Positions 25,612 to 35,366 of a DNA stretch of 64,000 bases are shown in pieces. The notes below the pieces were generated by a model. The model did not search any database. It had not been told where the DNA came from and worked only from the letters and a program-made list of their open reading frames with translations. The stretch is from contig JAPKZD010000004.1 of assembly GCA_026393975.1 (NCBI GenBank), positions 34,177 to 98,176 on the forward strand, given 5' to 3'. This DNA is from Candidatus Aminicenantota bacterium. GTDB lineage: Bacteria; Acidobacteriota; Aminicenantia; Aminicenantales; Saccharicenantaceae. The stretch's first letter is position 1. Each line of letters begins with the position of its first letter. The position numbers were made by a program, and so were the translations under genes.

Positions 25612-27822
25612 CTAAGTCCGGACCTTGAAAAAGTTCGGCAGGGCGTCTTTCCAGGCCCGGTAGGCTTTTTCGACGGGGACGCGGAAGAGCTCCCGGCCTT
25701 GTTGCCTGACCGCGATGTCGCGGCCGCCGGTCCGGCCGATGGATTTCGCCGGAACGCCGCCGGCCGCGGCCATTTTCAGGAAGCGGCCGAGGTTCGCCGG
25801 GCGGCAGGTGACGACGATGCGGGATTGGGTTTCGCCGAAAAGCAGGGCGTCGGGGCGGAAAGTGTCGGTGAGGTCGACTTCACAGCCCGTTTTCCGGGCG
25901 CCGTGGAAAGCGCATTCCGCGAGGGCCACGGACAGGCCGCCCTCGGCGAGGTCGTGGGCAGAGCGGACGAGCCCGGCGCCCATGGCCTCGAGCAGGAATT
26001 CCTGGAGCCGCTTCTCCCGTTCGAGGTCCATGGCCGGCGGAGCCCCGGCCTCGAGGTTATGAACGATCCGGATATACTCCGACCCGCCCAGTTCCTCCAT
26101 GTTCTCGCCGAGGAGGACGACGGCGTCGCCCGTGGCCTTGAAGCCCGGACGCACGGCCTTGCGGATGTCGTCGAGGATGCCGACGATCCCCAGCACGGGC
26201 GTGGGGTGGATGGACAGCCCCTCCGTGTCGTTGTAGAAGCTGACATTGCCGCCCGTGACCGGGATGCCGAAGGCCCGGCAGGCCTCGGCCATGCCGTCGA
26301 CCGCCTGCTCGAACTGCCACATGACCTCGGGCTTTTCGGGGTTGCCGAAATTCAGGCAGTTGGTGACGCCGACCGGCCGGGCCCCGACGCAGACGAGGTT
26401 GCGGCAGGCTTCGGCGACCGCGATCCTGGCTCCCGTCTTTGGGTCGAGCCGGGTGTAGAGGGAATTGCCGTCCAAGGACACGGCCAGGGCCTTCTTCGAG
26501 CCCTTGATCCGCAGCAGGGCCGCGTCAGCGCCGGGCAGGAAGGCCGTGTTCACCTGGACCATGTGATCATATTGCCGGAAGACCCATTCCTTGTCGGCGA
26601 TCGTCGGCGAGGCCAGGAGCTTCAGGAACACGTCCGCGTAATCGCCGGGGAGGGGCAGGGGAGGGAGGTCCGCCGGGTTCGGAAGCACGGCCGGCGCCCG
26701 GCTCGGCCTATTGTAGGCGGGACAGAGGTTGACGACCGCGTCGACCGGGATGTCGACGACGACCTCGCCCTTGAAGCTGATCCGGGCCCTGCCGCCCTCG
26801 ACGACCTCGCCGATGACGGGCGCGTCCAAATCCCATTTCGCGAAGACCTCCTGAACCGCCGCGACCTTCTCCGGCGACGCCACGATGAGCATCCGTTCCT
26901 GGGATTCCGAGAGCAGGATCTCGTAGGGGGTCATCCCGGCTTCCCGCTGGGGGACCTTGTCGAGGTCGACGACGATGCCCATGCCGCCCTTGGCCGCCAT
27001 CTCGGTCGTCGAGCAGGTCAGGCCGGCGGCGCCCATCTGCTGGATGCCGACGATGCGGCCGCGGTCCATGACCTCGAGGCAGGCCTCGAGGAGGAGTTTC
27101 TCCTTGAAGGGGTCGCCGACCTGGACGTTCGGCCTCTTGTGCTCCGTCTCCTTGCCGAACTCTGCCGAGGCCATGGTCGCGCCGTGGATGCCGTCCCGGC
27201 CCGTCTTGGCCCCGACGTAGAGGACCTTGTTTCCGGCGCCCTCGGCCTTGGCGTAGAAGATCTTGTCCTTGTCGGCCAGGCCCAGGCAGAAGACGTTGAC
27301 CAAGGGATTGAGGTCGTAGCACGGGTTGAAATAGACCTCGCCGCCGACCGTCGGGACGCCGATCGAATTCCCGTAGCCGGCGATCCCGGACACGACGCCC
27401 TCCATGACCGACCTGTTCTTAGGGTCGTCGGGCGGGCCGAAGCGCAGGGAGTCGAGGACGGCGATGGGCCGGGCGCCCATGGTGAAAATGTCGCGCAGGA
27501 TGCCGCCGACGCCCGTGGCCGCGCCTTGGTAGGGCTCGATGAAGGAGGGGTGGTTGTGGGATTCGATCTTGAAGACGATGACCTGGCCGTCGCCGATGTC
27601 GAGGATGCCGGCGTTCTCACCCGGCCCTTGGACGACGTGCTTCCCTTCGGTCGGCAGCTTCTTGAGATGGACGCGGGAGCTCTTGTAGCCGCAGTGCTCC
27701 GACCACATGACCGAAAAGATACCGAGCTCGGTCAGGTTCGGCTCCCGGCCGATCATGCCGACGATGAGCCCGTATTCGTCTTCGGTGAGGCCGTGCTGGT
27801 CGAGGGTCTTCTTGTCAATCAT
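25612..27822 (-). CDS. purL: Phosphoribosylformylglycinamidine synthase subunit PurL
   Basis: Synthetase subunit of FGAM synthase (step 4 of purine synthesis), which works with PurQ (glutaminase) and PurS. Its 736 residues fit the small PurL class. Motifs include [11 protein letters not shown] (catalytic His), [29 protein letters not shown] and, in the C-terminal half, [11 protein letters not shown] and [13 protein letters not shown]. The start overlaps the purQ stop by 8 bp, indicating coupling. Confidence 0.97.
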   Translation of the reverse strand: MIDKKTLDQHGLTEDEYGLIVGMIGREPNLTELGIFSVMWSEHCGYKSSRVHLKKLPTEGKHVVQGPGENAGILDIGDGQVIVFKIESHNHPSFIEPYQGAATGVGGILRDIFTMGARPIAVLDSLRFGPPDDPKNRSVMEGVVSGIAGYGNSIGVPTVGGEVYFNPCYDLNPLVNVFCLGLADKDKIFYAKAEGAGNKVLYVGAKTGRDGIHGATMASAEFGKETEHKRPNVQVGDPFKEKLLLEACLEVMDRGRIVGIQQMGAAGLTCSTTEMAAKGGMGIVVDLDKVPQREAGMTPYEILLSESQERMLIVASPEKVAAVQEVFAKWDLDAPVIGEVVEGGRARISFKGEVVVDIPVDAVVNLCPAYNRPSRAPAVLPNPADLPPLPLPGDYADVFLKLLASPTIADKEWVFRQYDHMVQVNTAFLPGADAALLRIKGSKKALAVSLDGNSLYTRLDPKTGARIAVAEACRNLVCVGARPVGVTNCLNFGNPEKPEVMWQFEQAVDGMAEACRAFGIPVTGGNVSFYNDTEGLSIHPTPVLGIVGILDDIRKAVRPGFKATGDAVVLLGENMEELGGSEYIRIVHNLEAGAPPAMDLEREKRLQEFLLEAMGAGLVRSAHDLAEGGLSVALAECAFHGARKTGCEVDLTDTFRPDALLFGETQSRIVVTCRPANLGRFLKMAAAGGVPAKSIGRTGGRDIAVRQQGRELFRVPVEKAYRAWKDALPNFFKVRT

Positions 27823-28555
27823 GGCGGGCCCTTTCCCGGCGGACGGGGCGGCGGGCCGGTTTCCGCCGTTCGAGGCTGAGGATGAGGGAGGCGAAGATCG
27901 TCCGGCCGTCCTCGCTCCCGAGGAGGGCCTCCGAGGCCCGCTCCGGGTGGGGCATCAGGCCGAGGACGTTGCCTTCCCGGTTCCGGATGCCGGCGATATT
28001 TCCGAGGGAGCCGTTGACGTTGGCCTCCTCGGTGATGTTCCCCTCGGCGTCGCAGTAGCGGAAGACAACTTGGCGGTGTCTCTCGATGTCCTTCAGGACG
28101 CGGGCCGGAGCGTAGTAGTTGCCGTCGAAGTGGGCGATGGGGATGCGGAGGACCTGACCCTTGCGGCCGGCCCGGGTGAAGTCCGTCTTCTCGTTCTCGA
28201 TCCGGATGCGGACGTGCTGGCAGAGGAACTTGAGGTTCTTGTTCCGGATCATGGCCCCGGGCAGGAGGCCGAGCTCGAGGAGGATCTGGAAACCGTTGCA
28301 GATGCCCAGAACGTGGCCGCCCGCGCGGGCGAAGGCCTTGACTTCCTGCATGAGAGGGGAGAAGCGGGCGATGGCCCCCGAGCGGAGATAGTCGCCGTAG
28401 GAGAAACCTCCCGGCAGGACGACGCAGTCGACGCCCTGGAGGTCGTGGTCCTTGTGCCAGAGCAGGGCCGTTTCCCGCTTCATGACGTTCCGCAGGACGT
28501 GGAACGTGTCGAAGTCACAGTTGGAACCGGGGAATTGGACGACTCCGAATTTCAT
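27815..28555 (-). CDS. purQ: FGAM synthase glutaminase subunit PurQ
   Basis: Class-I glutamine amidotransferase supplying ammonia to PurL. In its 246 residues the N-terminus is [10 protein letters not shown], the oxyanion region is [16 protein letters not shown], the nucleophile Cys lies in [11 protein letters not shown], and the His-Glu pair lies in LMPHPERAS. It lies between purS (11-bp gap) and purL (8-bp overlap). Confidence 0.96.
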   Translation of the reverse strand: MKFGVVQFPGSNCDFDTFHVLRNVMKRETALLWHKDHDLQGVDCVVLPGGFSYGDYLRSGAIARFSPLMQEVKAFARAGGHVLGICNGFQILLELGLLPGAMIRNKNLKFLCQHVRIRIENEKTDFTRAGRKGQVLRIPIAHFDGNYYAPARVLKDIERHRQVVFRYCDAEGNITEEANVNGSLGNIAGIRNREGNVLGLMPHPERASEALLGSEDGRTIFASLILSLERRKPARRPVRRERARHD

Positions 28556-28566
28556 GGCGGCGGCCC

Positions 28567-28815
28567 TTACCGGTCCTTGATGATCTGCCAGTCGAACTTC
28601 TCGATGATGGGGTTGGCCAGGACCCGTCGGGCGATCTCGGGGACGAGGGTCTCGGCCTCTTTCTTCGTCGCCCCTTCGAGCTCGAGCTCGAAGACCTTGC
28701 CCTGACGGACGTCCTTGACGGCGGCGTAGCCCAGGGTGTGGAGGGCGTTCTTCACGGTCTGCCCCTGCGGATCGAGGACGCTGTCCTTGAATGACACGAG
28801 GATTCTAACTTTCAT
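28567..28815 (-). CDS. purS: FGAM synthase structural subunit PurS
   Basis: An 82-residue PurS that bridges PurL and PurQ in the three-component complex. It has the typical start [28 protein letters not shown] and [13 protein letters not shown] 28815 is chosen: a longer frame exists but runs into purB shadow sequence, and the 11-bp overlap with the purB end suggests coupled translation. Its presence shows the organism uses the PurS-Q-small-PurL system. Confidence 0.95.
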   Translation of the reverse strand: MKVRILVSFKDSVLDPQGQTVKNALHTLGYAAVKDVRQGKVFELELEGATKKEAETLVPEIARRVLANPIIEKFDWQIIKDR

Positions 28816-30106
28816 CGCGGAAAACCCTTTCGAAAATGTAGTCGATCTTGTCGAGGTACGGGCCCAGCGAAAAGCAGCGCTCGATGTCCTTCGGCCCGAG
28901 GACACGCGCGACGTCGGGGTCGGTGGCGACGAGTTCGCGGAATTCGAGGCCGTCCTTCCAGGCCTTGAGGCTGTTCCTTTGGACGACCTGGTAGGCCTCC
29001 TCGCGGGTCAGGCCCTTTTTGGTCAGGGCCAGGAGGACGCTCTGGGAGAAGATGAGGCCCCGGGTCGCGCCGATGTTGGCCTTCATGCGGTCGGGATGGA
29101 CGACCCAGTACCCGATGATGTCGGCGGCGTCGGCCAGAAGGAAATCGGTCAGGATGAACGAGTCCGGGAAAACGATCCGCTCGGCCGAGGAGTGGGAGAT
29201 GTCCCGCTCGTGCCAGAGGGCGATATTCTCCAGGCCGACCTGAGCGTTGGCGCGGACGATGCGGGCCAGGCCCGAGATCCTCTCGGAGCGGACGGGGTTC
29301 TTCTTGTGGGGCATGGACGAAGACCCCTTCTGCCCCTTGGTGAAGGGCTCTTCGACTTCGAGGACCTCGGTCCGCTGGAGGTGGCGGATCTCGACGGCGA
29401 ACTTTTCGATGGAGGAAGCGAGGAGGGCCAGGACCGAGAGGACTTCGGCGTGGCGGTCGCGCTGAAGGACCTGGGTCGAAACCTTGGCCGGCTCGAGCTT
29501 GAGCTTCTTCAGGGCCATGACCTCGACCCTCGGGTCGAGGTGGATGTACGTCCCCACCGAACCCGAGATCCGTCCGACGGAGATCGTCCGCAGGGCGTTT
29601 TCGAGGCGGCCGATGTGGCGCCCGACCTCCTCGTACCAGACGAGGAGCTTGAAGCCGAAGGTCACGGGCTCGGCATGGATGCCGTGCGTCCTGCCGATGC
29701 AGACGGTCTTGCGGTGTTTGAGCGCCTGCTTTTTCAAGAGCCGCCGGAAGGCGCGGAGGTCGCCGAGGACCATCTCCAGCGACTCCTTGATGAGCAGGGA
29801 CAGGGCCGTGTCGACGACGTCGTAGGAGGTCAGGCCGAGGTGGATGTAGCGGGAGTCGGCCCCGACCTTCTCGGCGATCGAGGTCAGGAAGGCGACGAGG
29901 TCGTGCTTGACGACCTGCTCGATGGCGTCGATCCGCTCGACGGAGAATCCGGCTTTTTCCTTGATGGCCCGGAGCGCGGGCCGGGGGATCTTGCCGAGCC
30001 TGGCCCAGGCGTCGCAGACGGCCAGTTCGACCTCGAGCCACTTGTGGTACCTGTTCTCTTCGGTCCAGATCGCCCCCATCCCGGGGCGGGTATAGCGTTC
30101 GATCAT
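28805..30106 (-). CDS. purB: Adenylosuccinate lyase
   Basis: Fumarase-superfamily enzyme acting twice in purine synthesis (SAICAR to AICAR, and adenylosuccinate to AMP). The 433 residues carry the catalytic loop GSSSMPHKKNPVRSE (superfamily signature), the catalytic His in GRTHGIHAEPVTFG, and SRYIHLGLTSYDVVDTA. It is the first gene of the minus-strand operon purB-purS-purQ-purL-purN, with a consensus promoter upstream. Confidence 0.97.
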   Translation of the reverse strand: MIERYTRPGMGAIWTEENRYHKWLEVELAVCDAWARLGKIPRPALRAIKEKAGFSVERIDAIEQVVKHDLVAFLTSIAEKVGADSRYIHLGLTSYDVVDTALSLLIKESLEMVLGDLRAFRRLLKKQALKHRKTVCIGRTHGIHAEPVTFGFKLLVWYEEVGRHIGRLENALRTISVGRISGSVGTYIHLDPRVEVMALKKLKLEPAKVSTQVLQRDRHAEVLSVLALLASSIEKFAVEIRHLQRTEVLEVEEPFTKGQKGSSSMPHKKNPVRSERISGLARIVRANAQVGLENIALWHERDISHSSAERIVFPDSFILTDFLLADAADIIGYWVVHPDRMKANIGATRGLIFSQSVLLALTKKGLTREEAYQVVQRNSLKAWKDGLEFRELVATDPDVARVLGPKDIERCFSLGPYLDKIDYIFERVFRDES

Positions 30107-30136
30107 GGCGCTTCAGCCTTTCGTGTGGAGAACGAA

Positions 30137-30166
30137 ATCATAGCAGTTGGACGAAGGGCTTGTCAA
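30137..30166 (-). promoter_or_regulatory. Promoter of the purB-S-Q-L-N operon
   Basis: On the minus strand: TTGACA (30166-30161), an 18-bp spacer, TATGAT (30142-30137), 30 bases before the purB ATG. It lies in the 120-bp divergent gap shared with the ECF sigma operon. I see no clear purine riboswitch or PurR palindrome. Confidence 0.7.
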
Positions 30167-30172
30167 CGAACC

Positions 30173-30201
30173 TGGTCCGGGCTCAAAGGATTTACTATAA
30201 T
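30173..30201 (+). promoter_or_regulatory. Candidate promoter of the ECF sigma operon
   Basis: A perfect TATAAT lies at 30196-30201. The -35 at 17-bp spacing is poor (TGGTCC, 30173-30178). I could not find a GGAAC/CGTC-type ECF promoter at proper spacing, so autoregulation is not supported. Confidence 0.4.
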
Positions 30202-30226
30202 GTCCGTCTAATCGAGTGAGAACACG

Positions 30227-30802
30227 ATGGATGAACGTCCGGAAGACGATCTCGTGGAGGACGCGCGGCGGGGCAGCCGGGAGGCCTTCGCCGGGCTCGT
30301 CCGGCACCACGAGCGGAGGGTCTACGGTCTCGTCTTCCGGATGGCCGGGAATCATTCCGATGCCGACGACCTGGCTCAGGAGGTTTTCTTGACAGCTTGG
30401 AGGTCGATCGCCTCGTTCAGACGGGGCTCGAGTTTCTACACCTGGCTCTACAGGATCGCCGTCAATACCTCGTTGACGTTCCTGCGGAAGAGAAGCCGCG
30501 AGAAGGGCAGGGTGGAATTCGATGAGAATCTGGCCGGCGCCGCCGCCCGCGGCGGCGCTTCCGCGTCCCCTGAAGGAAGCTCTGCCCTGAACGAGCTTAA
30601 GGGTCGGGTGGACGAGGCCATCGAGTCCCTGCCGGAACATTTCCGGGCCTCTTTCCATTTGGTCGTGAGCCAGGGCCTGAGCCATGCCGAAGCGGCCCGA
30701 GCCATCGGCTGTTCGGAAAACACGGTCTCTTGGAGGATGCACAAGGCCCGCAAGCTCCTCCAGGCCCGGCTCAAACCCTACCTCGGGGAGGTCCGGTCAT
30801 GA
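30227..30802 (+). CDS. ECF-family RNA polymerase sigma factor
   Basis: Extracytoplasmic-function sigma factor of 191 residues. Region 2 includes FRMAGNHSDADDLAQEVFLTAW (in parts: GNHSDADDLAQ, EVFLTAWRS) and FYTWLYRIAVN. A 40-residue linker follows, then region 4 with LPEHFRAS and the helix-turn-helix LSHAEAARAIGCSENTVSWRM (split as LSHAEAARAIG and CSENTVSWRM). Its stop overlaps the anti-sigma start (ATGA), a typical sigma/anti-sigma pairing. The regulon cannot be read from the window. Confidence 0.93.
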   Translation: MDERPEDDLVEDARRGSREAFAGLVRHHERRVYGLVFRMAGNHSDADDLAQEVFLTAWRSIASFRRGSSFYTWLYRIAVNTSLTFLRKRSREKGRVEFDENLAGAAARGGASASPEGSSALNELKGRVDEAIESLPEHFRASFHLVVSQGLSHAEAARAIGCSENTVSWRMHKARKLLQARLKPYLGEVRS

Positions 30803-31404
30803 GATGTGAGAAGATGAAAAAACGGCTTTCGGACGACTTCGACGGGGCCCTCACGCCGGCAAAGAAGGCCCGTCTCGAAGTCCATCTCCGGGGATGCCCC
30901 GGTTGCCGGGCTTATCGGGCCGGCCTCGTCCGGCTTCAGTCCGGCGCCGCGCGGGCGGCGGACCGTTCTCCGGAATACTGGAGCGGGTTCGAGGAGAGGC
31001 TGGGGTCGAAGCTCGCGGGAATCGAGCCGGGACGCCGAACCGTCTGCGTTCCCTTTTCCGCCCGCCGGAGATGGGCCTGGGCGGCCGCCGGTTTTCTGGC
31101 CGTCGCCGCGGCCGGGACATATTTCGTGGTCGGCCGCGCCGCGGGGAACGTGGAGACGGCCTGGGTTCCGTACGAGGATTCGCTGGCCCCGCTACTCCAG
31201 GCGGCGGAAGCGAATCCGGAGCTCGGGAGTCTCGTCAACCGGGAAATCCTGGCTTCGATCGAGGAGCTGACCCTGGTCCCGGAAAAAGACCTCGCCGTTC
31301 CCCCCGCCGAGGACCCTCTTTTCTGGGAGGGCTTGAGCGAGGACGAACTCCGATACATCGCCTCGGAATTGGAGAGAGAAACAGGTCGTGGAGGTCCGAA
31401 ATGA
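30799..31404 (+). CDS. Anti-sigma factor with zinc-binding domain
   Basis: A 201-residue membrane protein. The N-terminal ZAS-type zinc motif is H-x3-C-x2-C (LEVHLRGCPGC, about 28-38), which in this family clamps the ECF sigma factor. One membrane segment lies at about 88-108 (WAWAAAGFLAVAAAGTYFVV), and an acidic periplasmic region of about 90 residues follows, with no recognised sensor fold. ATGA overlaps on both sides couple it to the sigma factor and to the Spy-like gene. Confidence 0.85.
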   Translation: MRCEKMKKRLSDDFDGALTPAKKARLEVHLRGCPGCRAYRAGLVRLQSGAARAADRSPEYWSGFEERLGSKLAGIEPGRRTVCVPFSARRRWAWAAAGFLAVAAAGTYFVVGRAAGNVETAWVPYEDSLAPLLQAAEANPELGSLVNREILASIEELTLVPEKDLAVPPAEDPLFWEGLSEDELRYIASELERETGRGGPK

Positions 31405-31904
31405 AAAAATATGCGCCCGCCGCCGTCCTCGTTCTTGTCCTGGCCCTGGGGACCTGGGCTCCGGTCCAGGGTGCCCTTCAGGGTGATCCGCAGGCCCGGA
31501 TGAGGCTGAGGGAGAATATCAGCAACCTTTATCTCCTCAGGCTGACCCGCGCCCTCGAACTTACCGAGGAGCAGACGGCCAAGCTCTATCCCTTCCTGAC
31601 CCGGGTCGAGAAGGAAAAGGCCGTCATTCAGCGCCAGATGGGCCTGGATCTGCGGGACCTTCGGGCGGAGCTGGCCGCGACTCCGGCGGGGGAGGAGAGG
31701 ATCCTCGGCTTGGTCGCCCGGATCCGGGAGACCCGCCGGGCGATCAGGGCGAAGGACAACGAGGTTGAGGACGTCCTCGACGGTGTCCTGACCCCCGTCC
31801 AGAAGGCCCGATATCTTATTTTCACAGTGGATTTCCTCCGGAGTATCGGGGAGAACCTGGAGAGGGCCAGGGGCCTGAAAGGGCCGATAAAAAGAACCCC
31901 TTGA
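31401..31904 (+). CDS. Periplasmic Spy/CpxP-like (LTxxQ) protein
   Basis: A 167-residue secreted helical protein. After a signal peptide (about 1-25, cleavage near APVQG) come long charged helices with two LTxxQ-type motifs: LELTEEQTAKLYPF and VLTPVQKARYL. Such motifs mark the Spy/CpxP/periplasmic heavy-metal sensor superfamily, whose members are chaperones or stress sensors. It is the third gene of the sigma/anti-sigma unit, so it may act as the envelope-stress sensor or effector. That role is inference. Confidence 0.75.
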   Translation: MKKYAPAAVLVLVLALGTWAPVQGALQGDPQARMRLRENISNLYLLRLTRALELTEEQTAKLYPFLTRVEKEKAVIQRQMGLDLRDLRAELAATPAGEERILGLVARIRETRRAIRAKDNEVEDVLDGVLTPVQKARYLIFTVDFLRSIGENLERARGLKGPIKRTP

Positions 31905-31929
31905 CAAGAATTTCGATTTCCTCTAGGAT
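31901..31929 (+). promoter_or_regulatory. Strong promoter of the tRNA-rpmG-secE-nusG region
   Basis: TTGACA (31901-31906), a 17-bp spacer, TAGGAT (31924-31929). The -35 overlaps the stop codon of the Spy-like gene. A leader of about 140 bases precedes the first tRNA. It contains a small AT-rich hairpin near 31950-31970 and pyrimidine tracts but no ORF. Confidence 0.75.
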
Positions 31930-32077
31930 ATCTGAGGTCGTTCTGTATATTTCAGATTAAATCTCTGAAAAAAAGAACATATTCGAGCTCGAGGAGAGAG
32001 GCTTTTTCCTTTTTTCATCTATTTTTCCGTATTTCCCCCATATAGGTAAGGTATTCGGACAGTCAGGTTGAGGGCAC

Positions 32078-32150
32078 GCCAGCGTAGCTCAGTAGGTAGA
32101 GCGGCTGATTTGTAATCAGCGGGTCAGGGGTTCGAGTCCCTTCGCTGGCT
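32078..32150 (+). tRNA. tRNA-Thr (UGU)
   Basis: 73 nt with full cloverleaf: acceptor GCCAGCG/CGCTGGC, anticodon stem GCTGA/TCAGC, loop TTTGTAA with anticodon TGT, and T-loop GTTCGAGTC. CCA is not encoded. Confidence 0.97.
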
Positions 32151-32250
32151 TAGAAACGAGGCTTGAGCGCGTTTGCAGGCTGCGGATATCCCTAAAGAAG
32201 GAGGGATCGCCGGCCGGCCGATTGAGGGCGACGAAAATGCATCTTAAGTT

Positions 32251-32333
32251 GGGCAGGTTCCAGAGTGGCCAAATGGGACGGGCTGTAAACCCGTTGCGGA
32301 AACGCTTCGGAGGTTCGAATCCTTCCCTGCCCA
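32251..32333 (+). tRNA. tRNA-Tyr (GUA)
   Basis: 83 nt with a long variable arm, as expected of bacterial tRNA-Tyr. Acceptor GGGCAGG/CCTGCCC, anticodon stem ACGGG/CCCGT, loop CTGTAAA with anticodon GTA. CCA is not encoded. Confidence 0.97.
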
Positions 32334-32337
32334 CTTC

Positions 32338-32411
<74 letters not shown>

Positions 32412-32429
32412 CTTCATCGAGCTCGTCGG

Positions 32430-32502
32430 GCCCAAGTAGCTCAGTTGGTAGAGCACGTCCTTGGTAAGGACGGGGTCACCAGTTCAATTCTGGTCTTGGG
32501 CT
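32430..32502 (+). tRNA. tRNA-Thr (GGU)
   Basis: 73 nt; acceptor GCCCAAG/CTTGGGC, anticodon stem CGTCC/GGACG, loop TTGGTAA with anticodon GGT. The Thr-Tyr-Gly-Thr order equals the E. coli thrU-tyrU-glyT-thrT cluster, where tufB follows; here rpmG follows instead. Confidence 0.97.
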
Positions 32503-32597
32503 TTTTCGCGTAGTCAACGTCAGGTCCGCGAGGACCGGGTTCGAGGCGACAAAGCCGAGACGTCCGAGAGGACGTCCGACGGAAGGAAAGGTTGAAC

Positions 32598-32747
32598 ATG
32601 CGAGAGATCATCACGCTCCAGTGCGGCGAATGCAAGCGGCGGAACTATTCCTCGACGCGGAACAAGAAGAAGCAGACGGAGAAGCTCGAGACGCGCAAGT
32701 TCTGCCCCTCCTGCCGGAAGCACACGGCCCACAAGGAAGGCAAATAA
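32598..32747 (+). CDS. rpmG: 50S ribosomal protein L33 (zinc type)
   Basis: A 49-residue L33 with both zinc pairs kept: CGEC (Cys9, Cys12) and CPSC (about 36, 39). MREIITLQC is the usual start. It lies between tRNA-Thr and tRNA-Trp. The 95-bp spacer before it holds two small hairpins (32522-32535, 32558-32575) that may guide processing of the mixed tRNA/mRNA transcript. The zinc-binding form is the zinc-replete paralogue in species that have two. Confidence 0.95.
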   Translation: MREIITLQCGECKRRNYSSTRNKKKQTEKLETRKFCPSCRKHTAHKEGK

Positions 32748-32770
32748 GCGAACGGCCATGACGGGACGAC

Positions 32771-32846
<76 letters not shown>

Positions 32847-32918
32847 TCTTCTGCCCGCAAGGCGAGCGGCGACGGGACCGGGACGGTCAGGCCGAGCAAG
32901 TCGGACAAAGGACATGCC

Positions 32919-33131
32919 ATGAACGACAAGATTCGCTGGTACAAACGGTTCTGGAATTTTATCAAGGACGTCAAGTCGGAACTCAAGAAGGTCACCTGGC
33001 CCTCCAAGAACGAGGTCACCAGCACGACGATCGTCGTCATCGCCGCCACGATCTTCTTCGGCTTTTACCTGTTCTTCATGGACGTGATCTTCTCCTGGGT
33101 GATCGGCCGGATCAAGTCCCTATTCGGATAA
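32919..33131 (+). CDS. secE: Preprotein translocase subunit SecE
   Basis: Small essential SecYEG subunit of 70 residues. The conserved amphipathic helix motif is VKSELKKVTWPSKNEV (about 17-32), followed by one membrane segment (about 37-58, IVVIAATIFFGFYLFFMDVIF). This is the single-span form typical of most bacteria. ATG 32919 directly precedes MNDKIRW. It stands next to nusG in the classic order. Confidence 0.95.
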   Translation: MNDKIRWYKRFWNFIKDVKSELKKVTWPSKNEVTSTTIVVIAATIFFGFYLFFMDVIFSWVIGRIKSLFG

Positions 33132-33148
33132 ACGCAAGGAATCGGACG

Positions 33149-33679
33149 ATGGCAAAAAACTGGTTTGTCGTTCACACCTACTCCGGCTTCGAGAAGTTCG
33201 TCGCCGAATCGATCAAACAGAAGGCGATCGAGCTCCATCTTGAGGACCAGGTCGGGCAGATCATCATCCCAACCGAGGACGTCATCGAGATCCGGGGCGG
33301 GAAGAAGGTCGTCTCCACGAAGAGGTCGTACCCGGGGTACATCCTCGTCGAAATGGAGATGAACGACGAGAACTGGCTGATGATCCGCCAGGTCCCCAAG
33401 GTGACGGGCTTCGTCGGCTCCGGCCGGACCCCCACCTCCCTGAGCAAGAAAGAGGTCGACCAGATCGTCGAGCACATGCAGACGACCTCGGAAAAGCCCA
33501 AGCCCAAGCACTCCTTCGAGAAAGGTGAGGCCGTCCGGATCATCGACGGCCCCTTCTTCAACTTCAGCGGGATCGTCGAAGAGGTCAACGCCGAGCGGAG
33601 CACCCTCAAGGTCCTGGTCACCATCTTCGGCCGGTCCACTCCCGTGGAGCTCGAGTTCCTGCAGGTGGAAAAGCTTTAG
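33149..33679 (+). CDS. nusG: Transcription termination/antitermination factor NusG
   Basis: A 176-residue NusG that binds RNA polymerase and links it to Rho or the ribosome. The NGN domain (1-115) has [14 protein letters not shown] and [14 protein letters not shown]. The C-terminal KOW domain has [19 protein letters not shown]. Downstream is the L11 operon, as in most bacteria. Confidence 0.97.
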   Translation: MAKNWFVVHTYSGFEKFVAESIKQKAIELHLEDQVGQIIIPTEDVIEIRGGKKVVSTKRSYPGYILVEMEMNDENWLMIRQVPKVTGFVGSGRTPTSLSKKEVDQIVEHMQTTSEKPKPKHSFEKGEAVRIIDGPFFNFSGIVEEVNAERSTLKVLVTIFGRSTPVELEFLQVEKL

Positions 33680-33688
33680 GAGGACGAG

Positions 33689-34120
33689 ATGTCGAAAGAA
33701 GTCATTGCCAAGATCAAACTGGAGATCGTCGCGGGACAGGCGAGCCCCGCCCCTCCGGTCGGCCCCGCCCTGGGCCAGCACGGCGTCAATATCATGGGCT
33801 TCGTCCGGGAGTTCAACGAACGGACGAAGAAGATGGACGAGGGCACTGTCGTCCCCGTCCTGATCACCGTGTTCAAGGACAAGTCGTTCAATTTCGTGGT
33901 CAAGACCCCGCCGGCGTCCTATCTCCTGAAAAAGGCGGCCGGGATCGCCAAGGGGTCCGGGACGCCGAACAAGGAGAAGGTCGGCACGGTCACCCAGAAG
34001 CAGATTGAGGACATCGCCCGGACGAAGCTCCCCGACCTCAACGCCTACGATATCGAGGCCGCGAAGAAGATTATCGAGGGGACCGCGAGAAACATGGGAT
34101 TGGAGATCATCAGTGAGTAA
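33689..34120 (+). CDS. rplK: 50S ribosomal protein L11
   Basis: GTPase-centre protein of 143 residues that binds 23S rRNA with L10-L12. It has the Pro-rich N-domain [20 protein letters not shown] and the C-terminal RNA-binding region [13 protein letters not shown]. Length and sequence are standard. It overlaps rplA by 8 bp. Confidence 0.98.
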   Translation: MSKEVIAKIKLEIVAGQASPAPPVGPALGQHGVNIMGFVREFNERTKKMDEGTVVPVLITVFKDKSFNFVVKTPPASYLLKKAAGIAKGSGTPNKEKVGTVTQKQIEDIARTKLPDLNAYDIEAAKKIIEGTARNMGLEIISE

Positions 34121-34811
34121 ACACGGCAAGAACACCACCAAGGCCCGGGAGGTCAAGGGGCCGGAGCCCAGGGATTACTCCCTGGAGGAGGCCGTCAGTC
34201 TCCTCAAGAAGGCCCACTTCGCCAAGTTCGACGAGTCCGTCGACATGGACATCCGGCTGGGCGTCAACCCCAAGCATTCGGACCAGATGGTCCGCGGCAC
34301 CGTCGTCCTTCCCCACGGCACCGGCAAGACGAAGAAGATCTGCGTCATCGCCGCTGGGGAGAAGCTCAAGGAGGCCGAGGCGGCCGGCGCCGACTACTTC
34401 GGCGGGGACGAGATCATCGAGAAGATCGCCGGCGGCTGGATCGACTTCGACATCGTCATCGCCACGCCCGACGTCATGCGCGGCGTCGGCAAGCTCGGCC
34501 GCATCCTGGGCACAAAGGGCCTCATGCCCAACCCCAAGTCGGGGACGGTCACCTTCGATGTCAAGAAGGCCGTCGAGGAGACCAAGGCGGGCAAGGTCGA
34601 GTTCCGCGTCGACAAGACGAGCATCGTCCATTCCACCGTTGGGAAGGTCTCCTTCCCGGAGGCCAAGCTCGTCGAGAACCTGCGGACCTTCGTCCAGGCC
34701 ATCGCCCACGCCAAGCCGCCGGCCGCCAAGGGCAAGTACATCCGGACGATGTTCGTGTCTTCGACCATGGGGCCATCCTTCAAGATTTCCGAGGACATCT
34801 TAGAGAGCTAG
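34113..34811 (+). CDS. rplA: 50S ribosomal protein L1
   Basis: A 232-residue L1-stalk protein. It starts at GTG 34113 inside the end of rplK, with TGGAG upstream. Signature blocks are [39 protein letters not shown] and [17 protein letters not shown]-like (here [18 protein letters not shown]). L1 often represses its own operon; I see no clear L1-mimic hairpin in the short leader of rplK. Confidence 0.97.
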   Translation: MSKHGKNTTKAREVKGPEPRDYSLEEAVSLLKKAHFAKFDESVDMDIRLGVNPKHSDQMVRGTVVLPHGTGKTKKICVIAAGEKLKEAEAAGADYFGGDEIIEKIAGGWIDFDIVIATPDVMRGVGKLGRILGTKGLMPNPKSGTVTFDVKKAVEETKAGKVEFRVDKTSIVHSTVGKVSFPEAKLVENLRTFVQAIAHAKPPAAKGKYIRTMFVSSTMGPSFKISEDILES

Positions 34812-34822
34812 GAGCGAGCGAA

Positions 34823-35347
34823 GTGAAAAAGGAAGCCAAACAACCCATCATCCAGACGCTCGAGCGTCTCTTCGAGACGAACAGCACCTACTACCTGGTG
34901 GACTTCAAAAAGATGAAGGTCTCCCAGTCGGTCGAGCTGCGGAAGATCCTGCGGAAGAACGCCTTTACCTATAAGGTCATCAAGAACCGGCTGGCCCTGC
35001 GGGCCTTGGGTGAGCGCTGCCCGGAGCCTCTCCGTCCCTTCTTCCAGAAGCCCACGGCCATCGCCTTCGCCGGCAAGGATCCGATCCAGCTGGCCAAGAT
35101 CCTCAAGGATTTCTCCAACCAGGGGAAGGTCCTGGCGGTCAAGGGCGGTCGGGTCGAGGGCCAGGTCCTCGCCCCCGGCCGTTTCGACGAGGTCAGCAAG
35201 CTCATCTCCCGCGAGGACCTGGTCGGCAAGATCGCCTATATCATGGCCAACCCGCTCCACCGGCTCATGCGGACCCTCCAGGCGCCGCTGGCCAACGTCG
35301 GGATCCTTCTCGGCGAACTCAAGAAGACGAAAAACACCGAAAACTAA
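34823..35347 (+). CDS. rplJ: 50S ribosomal protein L10
   Basis: Stalk base protein of 174 residues that holds L7/L12 dimers. It starts at GTG 34823 after TAGGAGCGAGCG. Conserved parts are [32 protein letters not shown] and a C-terminal helix for L12 binding. The rplA-rplJ gap is only 11 bp, so the long L10-binding leader known in E. coli is absent. Confidence 0.96.
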   Translation: MKKEAKQPIIQTLERLFETNSTYYLVDFKKMKVSQSVELRKILRKNAFTYKVIKNRLALRALGERCPEPLRPFFQKPTAIAFAGKDPIQLAKILKDFSNQGKVLAVKGGRVEGQVLAPGRFDEVSKLISREDLVGKIAYIMANPLHRLMRTLQAPLANVGILLGELKKTKNTEN

Positions 35348-35366
35348 TAATAAGGAGACTCGTGAC

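Noticed and set aside
30160-30201. TTGTCA at 30160 as the -35 box of the ECF sigma operon
   Set aside because: It is 30 bp from the TATAAT, too far; on the other strand the same bases form the good purB -35 box.
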